A stretch of 64,000 nt of DNA. Source: Trichoplax adhaerens. Lineage: Eukaryota; Placozoa; Uniplacotomia; Trichoplacea; Trichoplacidae. The stretch lies in NCBI RefSeq assembly GCF_000150275.1, contig NW_002060948.1, forward strand, positions 631,066 to 695,065, in the 5' to 3' direction. A program made the translations under genes and the position numbers. Each line of letters opens with the position of its first letter. Positions within the stretch are counted from its first letter, which is position 1. Below, piece after piece: positions 34,300 through 48,149 of the stretch. Under the pieces are notes generated by a model. That model saw nothing but the letters and a program-made list of their open reading frames with translations, made no database searches and was not told the origin of the DNA.

Positions 34300-35240
34300 C
34301 AGTGTACAGTATTGTACTGTACAGTACATACTGTACGTCACTGAGGCATACAAGACATTTTTGTATAGCGCTGTTGTACTGTACTGTATAGTAAGGTAAG
34401 GGCCAATCCCACGCCAAACCTACTGTAGTGAAATAACAGTTGCGATATACAGTACTGTACTGTACATTACTGTATACTCCAGCAACATGGCATGGTGGCG
34501 TTTGGACAATAGAATCCAAAAATAAAATAATACGAGTATTCCAAATTGCAATGGCAAAGTATCCAGTACATGGGGAATATTAAAAAGGAACTAATAAGCA
34601 GCAATAATGCATGCACACTTGCACAGCAAATTATAATTTACCTCCAAAGCAACCGGCTACGAAATCTAAGGCCATTTAGCAATAGGCGGATAGAATTCAA
34701 TTCAATTTTCTTGATTCAATTTGATTTCGACCTTTCCTCTGGGCATTACCGTAGACTGATTGCATCGATAAGCTACATCACTATTTAACTTGATGACGCT
34801 GGCTAATTTCACTCAATTTCATGCATTGATAGTAGGATCCACTGATTCTACGTTTGCTTGAATCGCTAGTACTAGAAAGGAGCAATCTTTCAGGTTCAAT
34901 TTAGGAGGATTACTGCTTATCCAATTCTACGACATGCCATCCAGGAGTCTAAGGCTACGGTGCTGTTACGCATTCATATGTCACTTCCAATTACGGTAGG
35001 GTACTATACAGTGTACAGTACACTTCAATATTGTACATTGTACTGTAAAGTGTACAGTAAATACTGTGCTGTACTGTACGAGTGGTGTACTGTACAATGT
35101 TGAGTGTACAGTATGTATGGAAATTGGGAATCGACGCGTTCTTTACAAATGGTCGTTGATGACAGTCTGCTCTACATAATTGGTGTACGGTACCGGGTAC
35201 CACATGCTGACTACTGTACAGTACTGTACTATATTGTGCT
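34300..35240. repeat. GTAC-W palindromic island 3a
   Basis: Dense runs at 34300-34480 (ATTGTACTGTACAGTACATA, ATACAGTACTGTACTGTACA) and 35000-35240 (ACTATACAGTGTACAGTACA, TGCTGTACTGTACGAG, CTGTACAGTACTGTACTAT). Between them is ordinary sequence without a recognised gene. Confidence 0.75.
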
Positions 35241-35499
35241 GTGGAAGGTGCAAGTCTGCAACCATTAGCTGTATCCAGTCATAATTGGTCACGTGGTTCG
35301 GCCACCCTTTGGGGGGGTATCACAGCACTCCATGCATTCTTTTCTTTCTCTTACAGTATGATATGAAATAGCTATTTAAGACTAGTTAGGGAAGAATGAG
35401 GACTTCAAGTACAGTATGCTATATAATCTATCTATCTATCTTCTAGAATCTACCGTCGAGGGTAAAAAGTGAGAGTTTTTAATAACGGAGGAACTGTTG

Positions 35500-37145
35500 A
35501 GGATTTTACTAGTACAGTACAGTCGCAGTACGGTTACTGTAGATCCCTCGATCGGACTTTACTCCAACTTTTGACTCTGTACAATGGATCACTGACTCAC
35601 TGAATCCATACAGTAGAGTAGACAGTCAACGAAGTCACATTAATCCAATTTTATGACGTAGTCATGGAGCGACGGAAGATTGCATACTGTAGGTTGATCA
35701 TGAATTTGCGATGGTCTACTCAGAATCTACTGTGCACTGTGCTGTGTGTTCATTTGTACTTTTAGTATCCAGAGACATGCACTAATGACTACTTTATTCC
35801 ATATTGTCACCTTCTCTTTTATCGGGCATGAGCATCTACTAGTGTGCAGTACTGTATAGACGAAGTGCACTGTGATATGGCTTTTTTTAGACACCGGACA
35901 TGGTCAGAGCTAATTAAAGGGACTTCTGACACTTTACCATGTAATCATTCCTAGTCACTCGTTCATAACAGTGTACGTAGTACTGTACGGGAAAGACTCC
36001 ATCGTTGTTCATGCACATTTCGAAGAGGAATTTTCTCGACAAGTCCGTGTACAGTGTACAGTCCATTCGTTCTCTCTGGACTGATTGATTGAGTAAGCAC
36101 GATCAACGCCGACACTATACAGTAGACAAGGACTACAGACTACAGTGACGACATTCAACTGCATTGCACCGTCATGCACGTGTGTTGCGAGTTCACAAAA
36201 AGCTAAGAAAAATCTCTGATAATTCATTTATGAATTCTACATGTTATCTATAGTGATCTATATCTATATAATCATTCAATATCGTTCATAAGCGTCTAGA
36301 ATTTCTTCAAGAAGTTCATGAAAAAGCTGTAGTAGTGACAGTACACAGTGATAGTATGACTCAAGTCTCAAGAGATCATCGAGTACTGTAGTGAAAAATT
36401 GAACAGCTGCTACATTAATGGATCGATGGACTATCGGTACAGTACCAGAGATTTTTGATTACCTCCATAACCAGTCAGACTCCATGCTTTACAGTACTAT
36501 ACAGTACAGTACTGTGCAATATACTGTACACTGTAGAGTACTGGACTGTACAGGCTGTTTCATAACATTTTGTCACTTTCGGGCCATATTTTTCTTTAAA
36601 AATACAGTAAAACTATAATAGAATGATATATGAGGTTGATGGAGAGATTCTGAAATATCTGAATCTGGTAAAGTTAGAAAGTTAAACTTGCTCTTAAGTC
36701 CATAAATGATGAAAGTATCACTGACCGTTATACTGTACAGTACTGTAGACGTTTTTTCTTTTCTTTTTGTTTTATTACACAGTACTGTAGAAGATAACTG
36801 ACTATCAAGCCTGTGCCGCGCAAGTGGATGCTGATTGAGAGTAGTACGAACCTTCAATACTGTACAGTATGGTTGTTGTACTGTACAGTATTAACGCTTG
36901 ATACAGTAGTAATACTGTACACTGTACATTGTAGTCTACAGTACTGTACTGTAGAGCGTAGACGTTTTTTCTTTTCTTTTTGTTTTATTACGAAGTGGAT
37001 ACTGATTGAGAGTAGTACCTGTACAGTACAGTACGAACCTTCAATACGGTCGTTGGTATTTACCGTCGATAGTAACCCTGTACTGTACAGTACAGTGCAA
37101 TATACTGTACAGTACTGTACGATACACTGTGCACTGTAGACTGTA
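35500..37145. repeat. GTAC-W palindromic islands 3b upstream of ITPK1
   Basis: Further runs at 35510-35545, 35840-36065, 36428-36560, 36730-36960 and 37015-37145, for example GTACTATACAGTACAGTACT and CTGTACAGTACAGTGCAATA. The last block ends about 450 bp before the ITPK1 ATG. Confidence 0.75.
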
Positions 37146-37270
37146 GACCAGTGCAGACGTTTTTTCTTTTCCTTTTTGTTTTAGCCAGTTGAAGTTTCGG
37201 TCCGTATACGGTTCCAACCGAACCTCTGCCAGGTCGTGACGTCTAGTTGAACATGACTGACGATCAAGCC
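36730..37270. repeat. Three-copy ~200-bp diverged tandem repeat carrying GTAC-W DNA
   Basis: GACGTTTTTTCTTTTCTTTT plus TGTTTTA recurs near 36748, 36960 and 37157. Copies 1 and 2 are followed by AAGTGGATGCTGATTGAGAG (or GGATAC) and CGAACCTTCAATAC, and copies 1 and 3 also share GATCAAGCCTG. The units differ in how much GTAC-W sequence they hold. Confidence 0.75.
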
Positions 37271-37598
37271 TGCGCAAATTGCAGGGTTGCAAGGCGGCGC
37301 TGGGCATACCTCGTACAGTAGGAGTATATGGCCATTAGGATAAACTAACTCGTGCCACTATCTAATTTAGCTTGGGCTCGTGATTGGAAATGGGGTGTAC
37401 CTGATTTTTTGGGGTAGTGTTGTTATATAATCTTGGGCTTGGTTGGAGAAAATTGTTCTTCGCTGTTCGCTCATAAGCTTACTGTGTGTAGTAGCTAAGG
37501 TAGTTTCTAGTGGCGAGTCATTTCCATCCATCTGGTCGCGTTATTCGTTTTCTATTACCAAGGTAGGCCAAGGGTCGACTACTCCAAGATAGAGAGGC

Positions 37599-40500
37599 AT
37601 GAGATTAGACGAAAAGATAATACAAAGATTAAAAGGCAAACGAATTGGATATTCAATTGGCGAAAGGAAGAAAAGAAAACTTAATTTCGACTTACTAGCC
37701 GAATTATGCAGGTTAGTAGGAGAAGACAACACCATCATTTCACAAACGAGCTGACTCGTTGTTGATGTTTCACGCTCAATCTTGCCTATTGATTAATTAT
37801 ACCCATTAATATTTCCTACTATACCTTTCCCATTCTACGCTGATAACACCACAGTCCATCATTTCCATCGTATTTATATTCTATTAGTATACAATCCATA
37901 CTTCATACAGACGTACTCCTCGATCATACTATTCAACATCTTTCAAGACAAAAAATACTCAAACCATATTGGTTAATTATTCATACTTGACTATGTTCCC
38001 AATAGTGAGATTGGAAAATCGCTTGTGGGTGTTATTAAATTGATTTACGATGGAGTCATTGGCTAATCTTGTAAAGGATGTATACTGTTATTGTTGTATC
38101 CTATCCTTTCTTTCTTCACCCTCAAGTATGAAAGTGAATTCGCCACCATTGGCGTAATGCAATGTACTTTCTGATGAGTCTGCCTGCTAGCAGCGATCAA
38201 TCGATTGTCATACTCTCCACAAATAATTTTAAAAATTGGCCATACTCTACCCCTACCAACAAGCCTAATACCATGCTATACAAAACATCCAAATAAGTGT
38301 GCACAAGTTGAGCGATCCCCTGACATGGAGATGGCTTGCGTACGATCGATTTAAGTTTCCATTCTTTGATGACAATTAATTCATGCAAATATTCACCAGA
38401 AACCGGATACGATGAATAACAGTTGGCAAAAATAGCTACTGCCAATTTTGCTACAACCTTAGTACCATATTGTATTCTACTCTACATATGGACACAGTCC
38501 ACACTAAGAGTGTTTGTGTTGTAGTACTGCATGCCTGTCAGTCCTTTACAAAGCCATACAACAGAGTTTTGGGGACTAGTCTCCATCATCGACTGGTTAT
38601 ACCTGCCAATGCTTACTACGCTACTGTAGGCAAAAGCAACATCTTCTTCTACAGTTGCCTTCCAACTTTCTCTCCCTTAATTCATGGACTCATAGTGTGC
38701 CTCAAAGAATACAACGTATTGTTCAATACTTCAATGCCACTCGACAGGAAGCACATGCCGCAACAACTTGCTCACTCTTGCCACTGTTAGCGTTTTATTG
38801 CATCCATTTCTCACTCTACATTCGCTCTTTCAAGCTGAAGCTAGTAGCCATGAGAGGATTGATGTAGATTCACCAATAGCTCCATGTTTTACTTTATACT
38901 AGAACTAAATACAAGTATCAACAAGTTGATCATTAAGAAGCGTCATTGCATCTCGATACTGTAATGTCCTTTTAAAAAATAAATACTGCAGGCTGCTAAA
39001 ATGATCATCTTTTGAAAAAAAAAGTATTTCAGAATGGAGAGTGTCATATCGTGCGAACTTGATAATTGTCAGTAAATCAGATTACGTGCTCGCTGTAGTC
39101 GAAAGCCTTGACAACATCATTATTTAGCCCTTGAAGTAATACAACCACACCCGTACAAATTGGTTATATTGGCATAAGTTAAATGCCAACAAGTGCACGT
39201 AGATTGATCGAAAATTTCAATCTCGTGCAACATTCGACACTAAAACTAACCTTAGACAATCGATACTGTATAGGAGAGCATAGAATTGATTCTATTTCCC
39301 TTTTCATTCACAACGAAATGGAAATAATATCAATCCTAAATTATTGCTTACGACACATGGACTATTCGAAAAAAGATCATCATCATGTTTTAGTGGTGCA
39401 CGATGCCGTTTATTCCTTGCTGAAAGGAACGCGTACGATTTTGTTCTAAATACGATGCCATTTTTTAAGCAATCGACCTTCCCCTACGCATGCTAACCCC
39501 TAAATTTGAACAACAAAAGCGCTACGGTGCAGTAAACGATTCATGAACTAAGTCAAAGTTCTAGCATCAGCCATAAAAATAAAAGACTCCGTATGATCAC
39601 GTTTAAACCTCCAGTGATAGCCGTTGATCGTTGTCATAACGGCGATCATCAGCTTTGATTGCCGTTTCAATTTACAGTACTATACTACTCATCACCGAGA
39701 AAGTAGTCAACACTGTTGTATCCAGACTACAATCTTCCATTCTAACAGTTTTTATACATGCAATAGACTCCAATTTAGACTATCCTATACTGTTCAACGC
39801 TACTAATATTATTAAATGAAGTAAACAGTGCAACCCAAGCCTTAAAACTGAACAGTACTGTGCATACCAACCAATATTAAATTGTGCTTGTACAACGCAT
39901 TTAGCGGATCGAAAGGAACGCCTTGTCGCTTCCATATTTACCTTAATTAATTTCCACTTATCCAGAATGATCATGCACAGCAATGGAGGAGCTATGGCAT
40001 ATGTTCTTTGGCTTTAATTAACCAACATACAATTACGGCACGGAAAGACTTTTTTGCTTTATACTGTAATTAGCTACAGCGTAGCATCGAATCATTGCCT
40101 TGTACGCTGGTGATACCATATTAGTTTGATTTTAGTTTTGCTTAGTACACAATAACTGCAGATAGAAATAAAAATTTCAAATCTGGCAATACTGCTGATT
40201 GTACATACTTATCACATGCGAATCTCTTCAACTAGCTCATTTTTGGGGCTAGTAAAACAGTGGCCAATAACGTCAGATTGTTGTGACAAGTCATTTACAC
40301 AAAACCTATTCCTTGCCAATATCATTTTAGTCACAAACGGATTATTCCAGTAAATTTATATCATATGCTATAGCCTATTTATTCATAATTACCCGTGTTA
40401 TGTTGCCATTGTGAGCCGTGCAATACAGGCATTAAAATATTCTATATAAATCAAATTCATTTAATTTAAACTCATAAAAATCACAGCATACTGTTATTAC

Positions 40501-43500
40501 AGTATGGATTACTGTATTTAGCCGTAGGTAAACATTGCTTAATGCTAGACTAAAAATAATATCTAATATCAAGGACTACTAAGAAAAGTACAATTATTAC
40601 TCTAGATAGGGGTAATCACATGAGACTAGGTGAAGATGGGACATAAAGGCAGTAGGGCGAGTTATTAGTCTGCTAATCCTAATCAAAAATCGTTAACACA
40701 TTAGAAAATTCTCGATTACGATATTCCATTAGGGCGTGTTGATTGACAGTACACTATATATGACATATACATATACATATGTAGTACATACTGTCCTAGG
40801 TCTTGGTGATCTTGTCTTATAAACAGTTATGGTTGGCTTGTATAGCAGGAGTAATCGAATGAAATTGTACATCTTAACTGTCTTATTTCCTGAATGAGTC
40901 TACGCGAACTTAATCTCAGCTACATAGGAAACCTTAGAGTTAATACTTGCGCGATCTTTACATGATCAAAGTATTAAGAATGTCTACTCTCTTATTGCAA
41001 AACGATAACGTTAATAATTAATTCATGTATTTACCTTTTCATAAATTGTTATGATTTCAATGGCTAACAATCTTGTCATTTATTTATTTTATTTTCAATT
41101 ATGCAGAAGCCATGGATTTGAATTTATAGAGGTAAGCTGTAAAAGAATCAAGATTGATTCCTAAATTTTGTTAAAACACACGCTTTCATATTCTGCACCG
41201 CTAGTTTAATCTGACTTTTATTACTTCTAAATGTAGTACGTATATAACATTCGTTTCTATAATATCGTCTATCGCACACCATATGCATATCCTAAAGATC
41301 AATTACACACATTATTTAAATTTCTCAACACGTTAACATCTATCGATACTTGTCATAAACTTTGTTAGTCTATCTATTATGATGTAGATTGTAGAAGTAT
41401 AAATTTATCTCGATAACACGAACATGAATCAACTAAACGTACAGTATACTGTGTAGTGTACCTGTAGGTCTATCGTTAGAAAAAAGTATTTCATCTTCAT
41501 TGGCAAGGTTGTTTTTCTTTGCTCAATGAAAGAGCGCTAGACATACAATACGATAGCGGCTAATCGAATAATAAACGCTCTACCTTTATCCTAATGCTAT
41601 AGGTACAATAGGCATTAGCTCAAATATCCAATACTTACATAAATATATGAACACTTTTATTATGATAGATTGATTTAAACATGGATTTAGAACAGCAAGG
41701 ACCATTTGATGTGGTTATCCATAAATGGAGTGATTTACTTGCGGCGCCTTCCGATGTGTCTAACTTAATCTACGATTTACAGGTACGATAAATCTACAAG
41801 TGATAATATACGTATAATTGATATTGTACACTGTGTAGCACGCGTTTATTATAGAGGGAAATACTACCCAATCATAAGTTATCTAAGTGACTGTAATTGA
41901 CTGCATCCATTTTACTGCGGATATTACGAAGCTACAGTACTGTAATTTATATTATATCCTTATCGTAGCTGGATACTTTGCTTTACCTCTATTATCTCAT
42001 CGATCATAACGTGTGTAAATTTTCTCTAATTAGTTGCTTTATGAAGTATTGGGAATTAACTTCTCCGTTATATTGTACAGGACCTTTTTAGCAAAATTAA
42101 AAATTTCACTAGTATGCTATTTGAAAGAAATATCATATGTAAATACCTGATATCTATTTTTTGTTAAATAACCTAAATTACTTCAAAATTGAAATGTAAG
42201 AATATTACGAAACATCCCAAAAGAACGCAGTATTATTCAGCCTGTTGCGTAGTTAAAAGTAATAGAAATATTACGAGCCCTACCAATTGACAATTTTTAT
42301 ACTGTCATAATGTTAATATGTTATAACTACAACATCTCTACGCTGCCCTCACCCCTGGTGTTGTTACTCTGATTGCGATGTGATATAATCAATTTGATAA
42401 TCGCCCACGAAACATTTTTATAAACCAGAGCTCATATATGAGATTATTTTCGTAACTTTTTACACTGTATCATATCTTCTAAGACTTGATCGGCTTCATT
42501 GTAACAGCTATAATGTATTGAAATGTTTTTATTGTAATTGTGTAGAACTATTTCAGCAATCATCCGGAGACTATCATGTTGGACCCTATAGCAAGTGTCT
42601 GTACATTGGTCGACCGTAGTCGGACTTATGCTGCCGTCAGTGAATACAGCAAAGAACCAAGTAAGATATTTTTGTGTAGCTGTAGGATTATTTTAGGTAA
42701 ACTATCATAAATTTCTTATAGAAACGTAACTACTTAGAAATATCTCCAATTTATGCTGTACCTTACTACGTAATAGGAAATATATAGCCTATACTGAATT
42801 GCAGCACATATTGATTTAGTATGGGATCGGTATTGAATTTATCATGAATTCAAATTATGATGCTTGAATCGTTGCCTATTTACGGAACGTCGTGTAAAGT
42901 TTGCGTTATAGTACTTATACTTTATAATAATGTTCGTTTAATAGTTGCGATAGATGGTTAACAACACATTATTTGTATTTCGCTGCAAACTCACCGAGTA
43001 GTGATTAAATTTCTATATTCTTTGTAAGATCACAGTTGATATCAAGTTTAATTTTTTAAATTATCGATGTAACTCTTTTTATGTGAATTAGATTCCTGTC
43101 TACATATCCCTAACTTCGTCACTATACCCGAAAATACGGACAAACATCCAATTCTGACATTGCTAAAGAATGCTAAAATTCGATTTCCTATTGGTAAGAT
43201 GTCATAACATTACCTAACTTCTACCATTGCTACACTCAGATCAATACTATGATAATCTCCTATCAGGCTTGTCTTGTAAATTTTTAATCTAGCTTCGCAC
43301 GACTGCAAATTTTAATTTACCTAATTGATTGCGAATTATAGAGAACTGATAAATGGATAGAATTGTATATAGTTTATTACGTTACAGAAGGGCATAACTG
43401 ACTTTTCTTATTTGTGCAGTACTAATTAATCTGCTTTATTTGTAATTCTAGTTTGTAAGCCTATTGTTGCTCATGGATCATCTCTTTCTCATACGGTATT

Positions 43501-44918
43501 TATATCATTTTACAAATCGTCTAAAAACAATACGCTATGCATTGACGTATTATATGTAAATGCAACATGATACCAGTTTTCACATTCACAAGCATTATTG
43601 GCATTAAGTATGATAGTAATCTATCCATGCATATTTTAATCATTATGATAGATGTGCATAATATTTAATGAAGCTGGTCTGAAAGATTTAAAATCTCCAT
43701 GTGTTGCACAGCAGTTCATAAATCATAACGCAGAATTGTTTAAGGTAAATAGTTTCCTATTTTACTTTACTGAAATTATTTTGACATGTGATAGTGAATT
43801 TTGTGTGATTATGTACCTTTCGTATTAAACAAATATTCTCGAACTAAATTTCTTTCACGGTGATAGATTTTTGTGATTGGGAATGAATACCATTGTGTAA
43901 GAAGGCCATCCATTAAAAATTTTCAAGCATCTGGCAAGTAGCTGTAGTAGGCTACAATATTTAATTATTATTATTGCCTATTAAAATTTTAACTGTCCTA
44001 TTTATTTTATTAATTGAAAGTAATTCGTAGAATCATTATCACTAAGTTTATAATTAATTGATAGCATTTACTTTATATTAACGGACTACTTATTTTCGTC
44101 TTTGAAAATTTTTTCTAATGTACACTCCTTTATTCCGATACTAATCAGCCGTTATTGTTCATTGGTACATATATAGATAGAGATACTATCACATTCAACA
44201 GTCATGAAGTATCTAAAGCCAGATCCTCGTCATTTTTAAATGAAGTAAATGCGAACTCGAGTAGTTGTATTTGATCAATATGAATAACGACCAAATTTCT
44301 AACGCTCTTTTGATTGATAGTGTGATGAAAAGAGACCCGTTAATGCCATGCCTGACGACGCGATTATTTCAAGCATTGTTAGAAAACTTAGAACATCTTT
44401 AGTACGTTATAATCGTAGATTATTTTTGCGCTATATGAATAAAATAAATGAAGATAAATTAATTTACTAAATCAACATAGTAATTACTATTCTAATGTCT
44501 ATAATTACAATAGGACTTGAAATTGTTTGGTGTGGATGTCATTATTGATAATATAACCGGGCTTCACTACGTAATAGATGTTAACTTCTTTCCGGGTGAG
44601 TGAGATCTTGAAAGCGTATTTGTTTCTATAGTTGTATGCTTACGCGCATACACTGAAAATAGTAATGCTTTGCTTATATCAATTAATATCATCATCTATT
44701 AGAAATGTAGTGATAACAATCTACTTTCTTGGCTCTTGATTCTAGGATACGATGGATTTCCGAATTTTTTTGCATCGTTATTTAAGCTTTTCTATCAAGT
44801 TATAGAGGGAAAAAGGGGCGATTGCTTCGAAGAGATCAACGGTAACCATCAAAATGGTATCACTAGAAATGGCATTAGCCATAATGGAGTGGCTAGTCAA
44901 TCTTCTGGACAAAAATAA
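37599..44918 (+). CDS. ITPK1: Inositol-tetrakisphosphate 1-kinase (ITPK1)
   Basis: ATP-grasp inositol phosphate kinase. It phosphorylates inositol tris/tetrakisphosphates on the soluble route to InsP6. Twelve exons give 358 residues: 37599-37711, 41107-41131 (25-nt microexon), 41669-41782, 42546-42660, 43092-43193, 43452-43495, 43652-43744, 43867-43937, 44181-44244, 44321-44401, 44514-44595 and 44746-44918. Family signatures in order: LKGKRIGY, KKRKLNFDLLAELCR, GPFDVVIHK, HPETIMLDP, CKPIVAHGSSLSH (catalytic-loop His), VAQQFINHNAELFKIFVIG, VRRPSIKNF, FGVDVIIDN and YVIDVNFFPGYDG, whose Asp, Asp and Asn match the metal ligands of human ITPK1. The C-terminal tail (NGITRNGISHNGV) is a short species-specific low-complexity stretch, much shorter than in humans. 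Intron 1 is about 3.4 kb; other introns are well under 1 kb. The exon 9 acceptor must be the second AG of TAGATAG (44181), since the first gives an immediate stop. Confidence 0.95.
37712..41106. other. ITPK1 intron 1 (about 3.4 kb)
   Basis: Much the longest intron in the window. It holds several open frames of 60-106 codons (for example 38470-38790 and 39183-39449) with no recognised family, overlapping on both strands, and only rare GTAC-W elements. An enhancer or relic insertion is possible; nothing specific is visible. Confidence 0.6.
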
Positions 44919-46551
44919 TAGATCAATTACATTAGGCTTCGATCGTTACTGAAGCTCAAACTATATTTTAGTTGCAAGCAACCTAAAGATTTTATCGAGA
45001 CATGGTAGCGATCGTAAAATGTGCATACTTTCGCTTACTTCAGTTGAAGCCCGACAAGAAAATTTATATAGTTATTTAATTATTTTGAAAAAAAAGCTGC
45101 AATAGTTATTTAATTCCGCATTGACGATCGATTATAACCCATTCATAAAGAAATTATATACGACGCCTTTTCCGGATCATGCCGCAATGTATACATAGGG
45201 TTATATAGTTAAATTTGCAATCGTAGATGTAGTCAGTATTTATCACCTATATTATAATTTTAAACTACAGAACTTAATGCAGATATATGGTTAGGTAGTT
45301 TTATTTTATTGTGTGTACATAGACTAGATCAAACATGATAATCTTCGATAATTTAAGGGAATTTTGTATTATAAGACTTCAGTTAAAAGATTGCGGTATT
45401 TAATTTTATATGATTTTGATTGCAATATTAAGAAATTTGAACAGGCTTAATGTACCAAACCTTCATATTCATGATAGCTGTTGTGATTAGTTTTTTAAGA
45501 AAAACGCTTATAATCACCGAGACTAATACAACCTTTTGCTAGAATTTTTTACGTATCGATTTTGTACGTGTTAAAACTTACATTTATATGATAAAGTCTG
45601 CTTATGCGTACGAGAGTACTTTTTGAAGTCGACTCAACGACTACATCTGAAGAATTATTGCTGCAATGTGACATAGTTTACCATTACAGCATTTCTACAA
45701 TACTGCCCAAGTTTTATTTGTCTGGCTGGTGCTACACATAAGAAACAGTTGATCATACATAGTTTAACAGCACTCTGTTGACATCACTTAAACAATAACA
45801 GCTTTTTTGCAGTGTTAACCTTGGCACAAAATCCTAACGGAGCCGTTCTTTTAAAGCATATTTTATGTTCTATGATATGACATAATAAATAAGACAATAT
45901 TCTGTCCCTTTTATACAATATCTTATTTTTTTCACGTATTGGTTTGATATCATTTAAAGAAAAGTTTTTCTTTACCATACAGCAAAATAAATAATAATAA
46001 TGAGCATATATCCTAGCTAGATACTTGTGCTATTATTGTCATCACAAGTTATTAAGAAATAATATTAATAGTTGAAATTAATTACGAGTTTGTCTATAGT
46101 TAAGGTGATATTTCGAAACAAAGAATCTTGTCGATTTTAAAGTACTATTTGCATGCTAGTTGATTACTAATAGTTGAGTAAAATCATGATACACTCTTGT
46201 ATCAGCTCATTACCTTTACAAGGTTAAGTATAGCTAGACAAAATAAGTATTTGATTTAAGAATATCAAAGTTCAAATAACTATGATCGCAATGTTTTACA
46301 AAATTGTTCTATCATTGGAACAACTTGAGAAGTTTTGATTTTATCGGAATAATTACATATAAGTACCCCATACGGTAAATTACATGCTATAAGATATGAT
46401 GGACGATGCTTTGTCGATGAAGTCAGGTAGACGCTACAGTAACATTAATCAAACATGAAATTAGCAATATTTAATCGTGGAGAAGCAATAACAGATTACA
46501 ACGGTATAACTGCTGAGCGTTGGTAAGTATTGATAGAAAATTAATTTACCC
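44919..46551. other. Intergenic DNA downstream of ITPK1
   Basis: AT-rich 3' flank. A 64-codon lysine-rich minus-strand frame (45784-45978) and a plus-strand frame from 46455 with a good GTAAGT donor were examined. Neither joins to a recognisable continuation. Confidence 0.4.
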
Positions 46552-47686
46552 TCAATGAGAGCGAATATCACTATTTAATGTTATAATTCCAGACAATTTA
46601 GTAAATACTATGGCAACGAATACATTATTTGTCACGAAATGTAGTTCACAATTGAGGATATTAAACTAGGCAGAAGATAACGGTATACAGATATATCAAA
46701 AATCCAAACGAAGGCTACCTCCAATATGTCCTCTTGAAAGTAATAAATCTAATACATTGTCCATTCGTGAATATCAGTTCGAAAGTATTCTGAGGTTGTT
46801 CTTCGTCCACTAAAATCAAGCAAATTTTTATAAATTGAATATAATACTCTATAACCAAGGCAAAGTTATTAGCTTGTTTGTAGTAGTAAAGAATATAAGT
46901 ATCGTAGGATTTCTTTTATAAAAATTAATGATTCGTACATTCTATGAATCTATTTCGTATGATCCAAATATTTGAAGCGATCCATCAACCTAGCTTATTA
47001 CTTTGTATAGTTATAACCTAATCCTAAGCTTAATGCCAGCTAATAAGACACACGATATATCTGGTAGTGCATTTTAAAGTATTTTACTACTATGCAAAAC
47101 TACTGCTTGCATAAAACTGTACAGCTATGACACAGCATAAACAGTATGACGTTAGCCTTCAAGATTAGAATAGCAATACTGAAGTGCAACGGAAAATAAC
47201 TTGCACCAAATCGAAACTATCTCTTTATGAAATTTTAAGGTATTAAAAATGATATTACCGTCAACGGAACAAACTCGCTGGAAGGCAGCAATAAATTTAG
47301 CTAGTGAATCCTAATAAATTAAGAACAAATTAAGAATATTTGTATTTATTATCCATCTCTCTAAAGAATTTCACATCTTTCGCTGTATGAAAAGCACTAA
47401 TACCCTATATAATATTTTGTTTATGTCATAGTTCTATCTACTAGAGGTCGCTACAGATACGCATATTGGTAAAATTAAGAAATTCTATTTCTATAAATGC
47501 TACATTAGTAATATACGAGTACGTATTTATTTAAAAATATACAATATTAATACTGTGCATTCTACGTTTACGTCGTTTTCAGTTATACTTGTGTGACTGC
47601 CTCCAAGGTACCGGCTGCTGTAATAGTATTACCAGATTTACTTAATAATACACATCCGTCAATCAATCCTCTTGATAGCAAGTTAT
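46552..47686 (-). CDS. Tentative profilin-like gene, incomplete model
   Basis: Minus-strand exon-like blocks with good splice sites. Block 1 (47686-47589) reads NLLSRGLIDGCVLLSKSGNT then ITAAGTLEAVTQ, resembling the DNL...I..A.I....G...A start of profilins. Block 2 (47310-47259) reads DSLAKFIAAFQRVCSVD and joins block 1 in phase 0. Block 3 (46809-46719) joins in phase and reads FELIFTNGQCIRFITFKR, a profilin-like strand pattern. A fourth open block (46665-46552) with CELHFVTNNVFVAIVFTK fits the next profilin strands, but no donor in block 3 joins it in phase. The initiator exon was not found. Profilin would be an actin-monomer binder. The call rests on a loose pattern and could be wrong; the locus may also be decaying. 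Confidence 0.35.
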
Positions 47687-48149
47687 CTAAAAATGAATTT
47701 AATTTTAGCCTTGCATTTTTATGACATTAACTATCGCACCAATGTACTATTTTGTATATGATATTAATACTATATGGAAAATAACATGCCATTGCAAAAA
47801 TATATTGACAGCTAGGATCAACTGTAGTGTAAAACCAAGATAAGTCAATTCCACAAAAATCGATGCTATAGACGAGAAAGCGATAAGTTCTTTCTATATG
47901 TCATATTCACATGATTGCAAGTATTGAGAATTCTCATGGCAAAGTACAGTCAAAAATCGACAATTGATCATTCATAATAACAGTAGAATGTACTATGGAT
48001 TTTTAGTCATGTAGATTGGCAGTTATTTTTCAGCTATTCTGTCGTAAAATTATACTATTATTCAGTTTGGGTAAGAAGCAAATACTGAAAAGTTGTTAGC
48101 GTACATTACGTAAATCATTAGTTATTATCTAGTTTATATCTACAGTCAA
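47687..48149. other. AT-rich DNA, nothing recognised
   Basis: Lies upstream of the tentative profilin-like gene and would hold its first exon if that gene is real. No such exon was identified. Confidence 0.35.

Noticed and set aside
34280-37307. Open frames rich in Y, C, T, V, L, S and Q (also at 3051-3236, 3508-3717, 4544-4984, 14783-15016, 57775-59001)
   Set aside because: GTAC-W DNA contains no stop codon in most registers, so long frames arise on both strands. They share composition, not homology, and lack start or splice context.
38197-39983. Several 60-106 codon frames inside ITPK1 intron 1, considered as a nested gene or transposon
   Set aside because: Frames overlap on opposite strands, have no recognisable domains and no terminal repeats; kept only as a note on the intron.
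46455-46522. Plus-strand start exon MKLAIFNRGEAITDYNGITA followed by a GTAAGT donor
   Set aside because: Leftover bases TG join to both nearby acceptors as TGA, giving an immediate stop, and no continuation was found.
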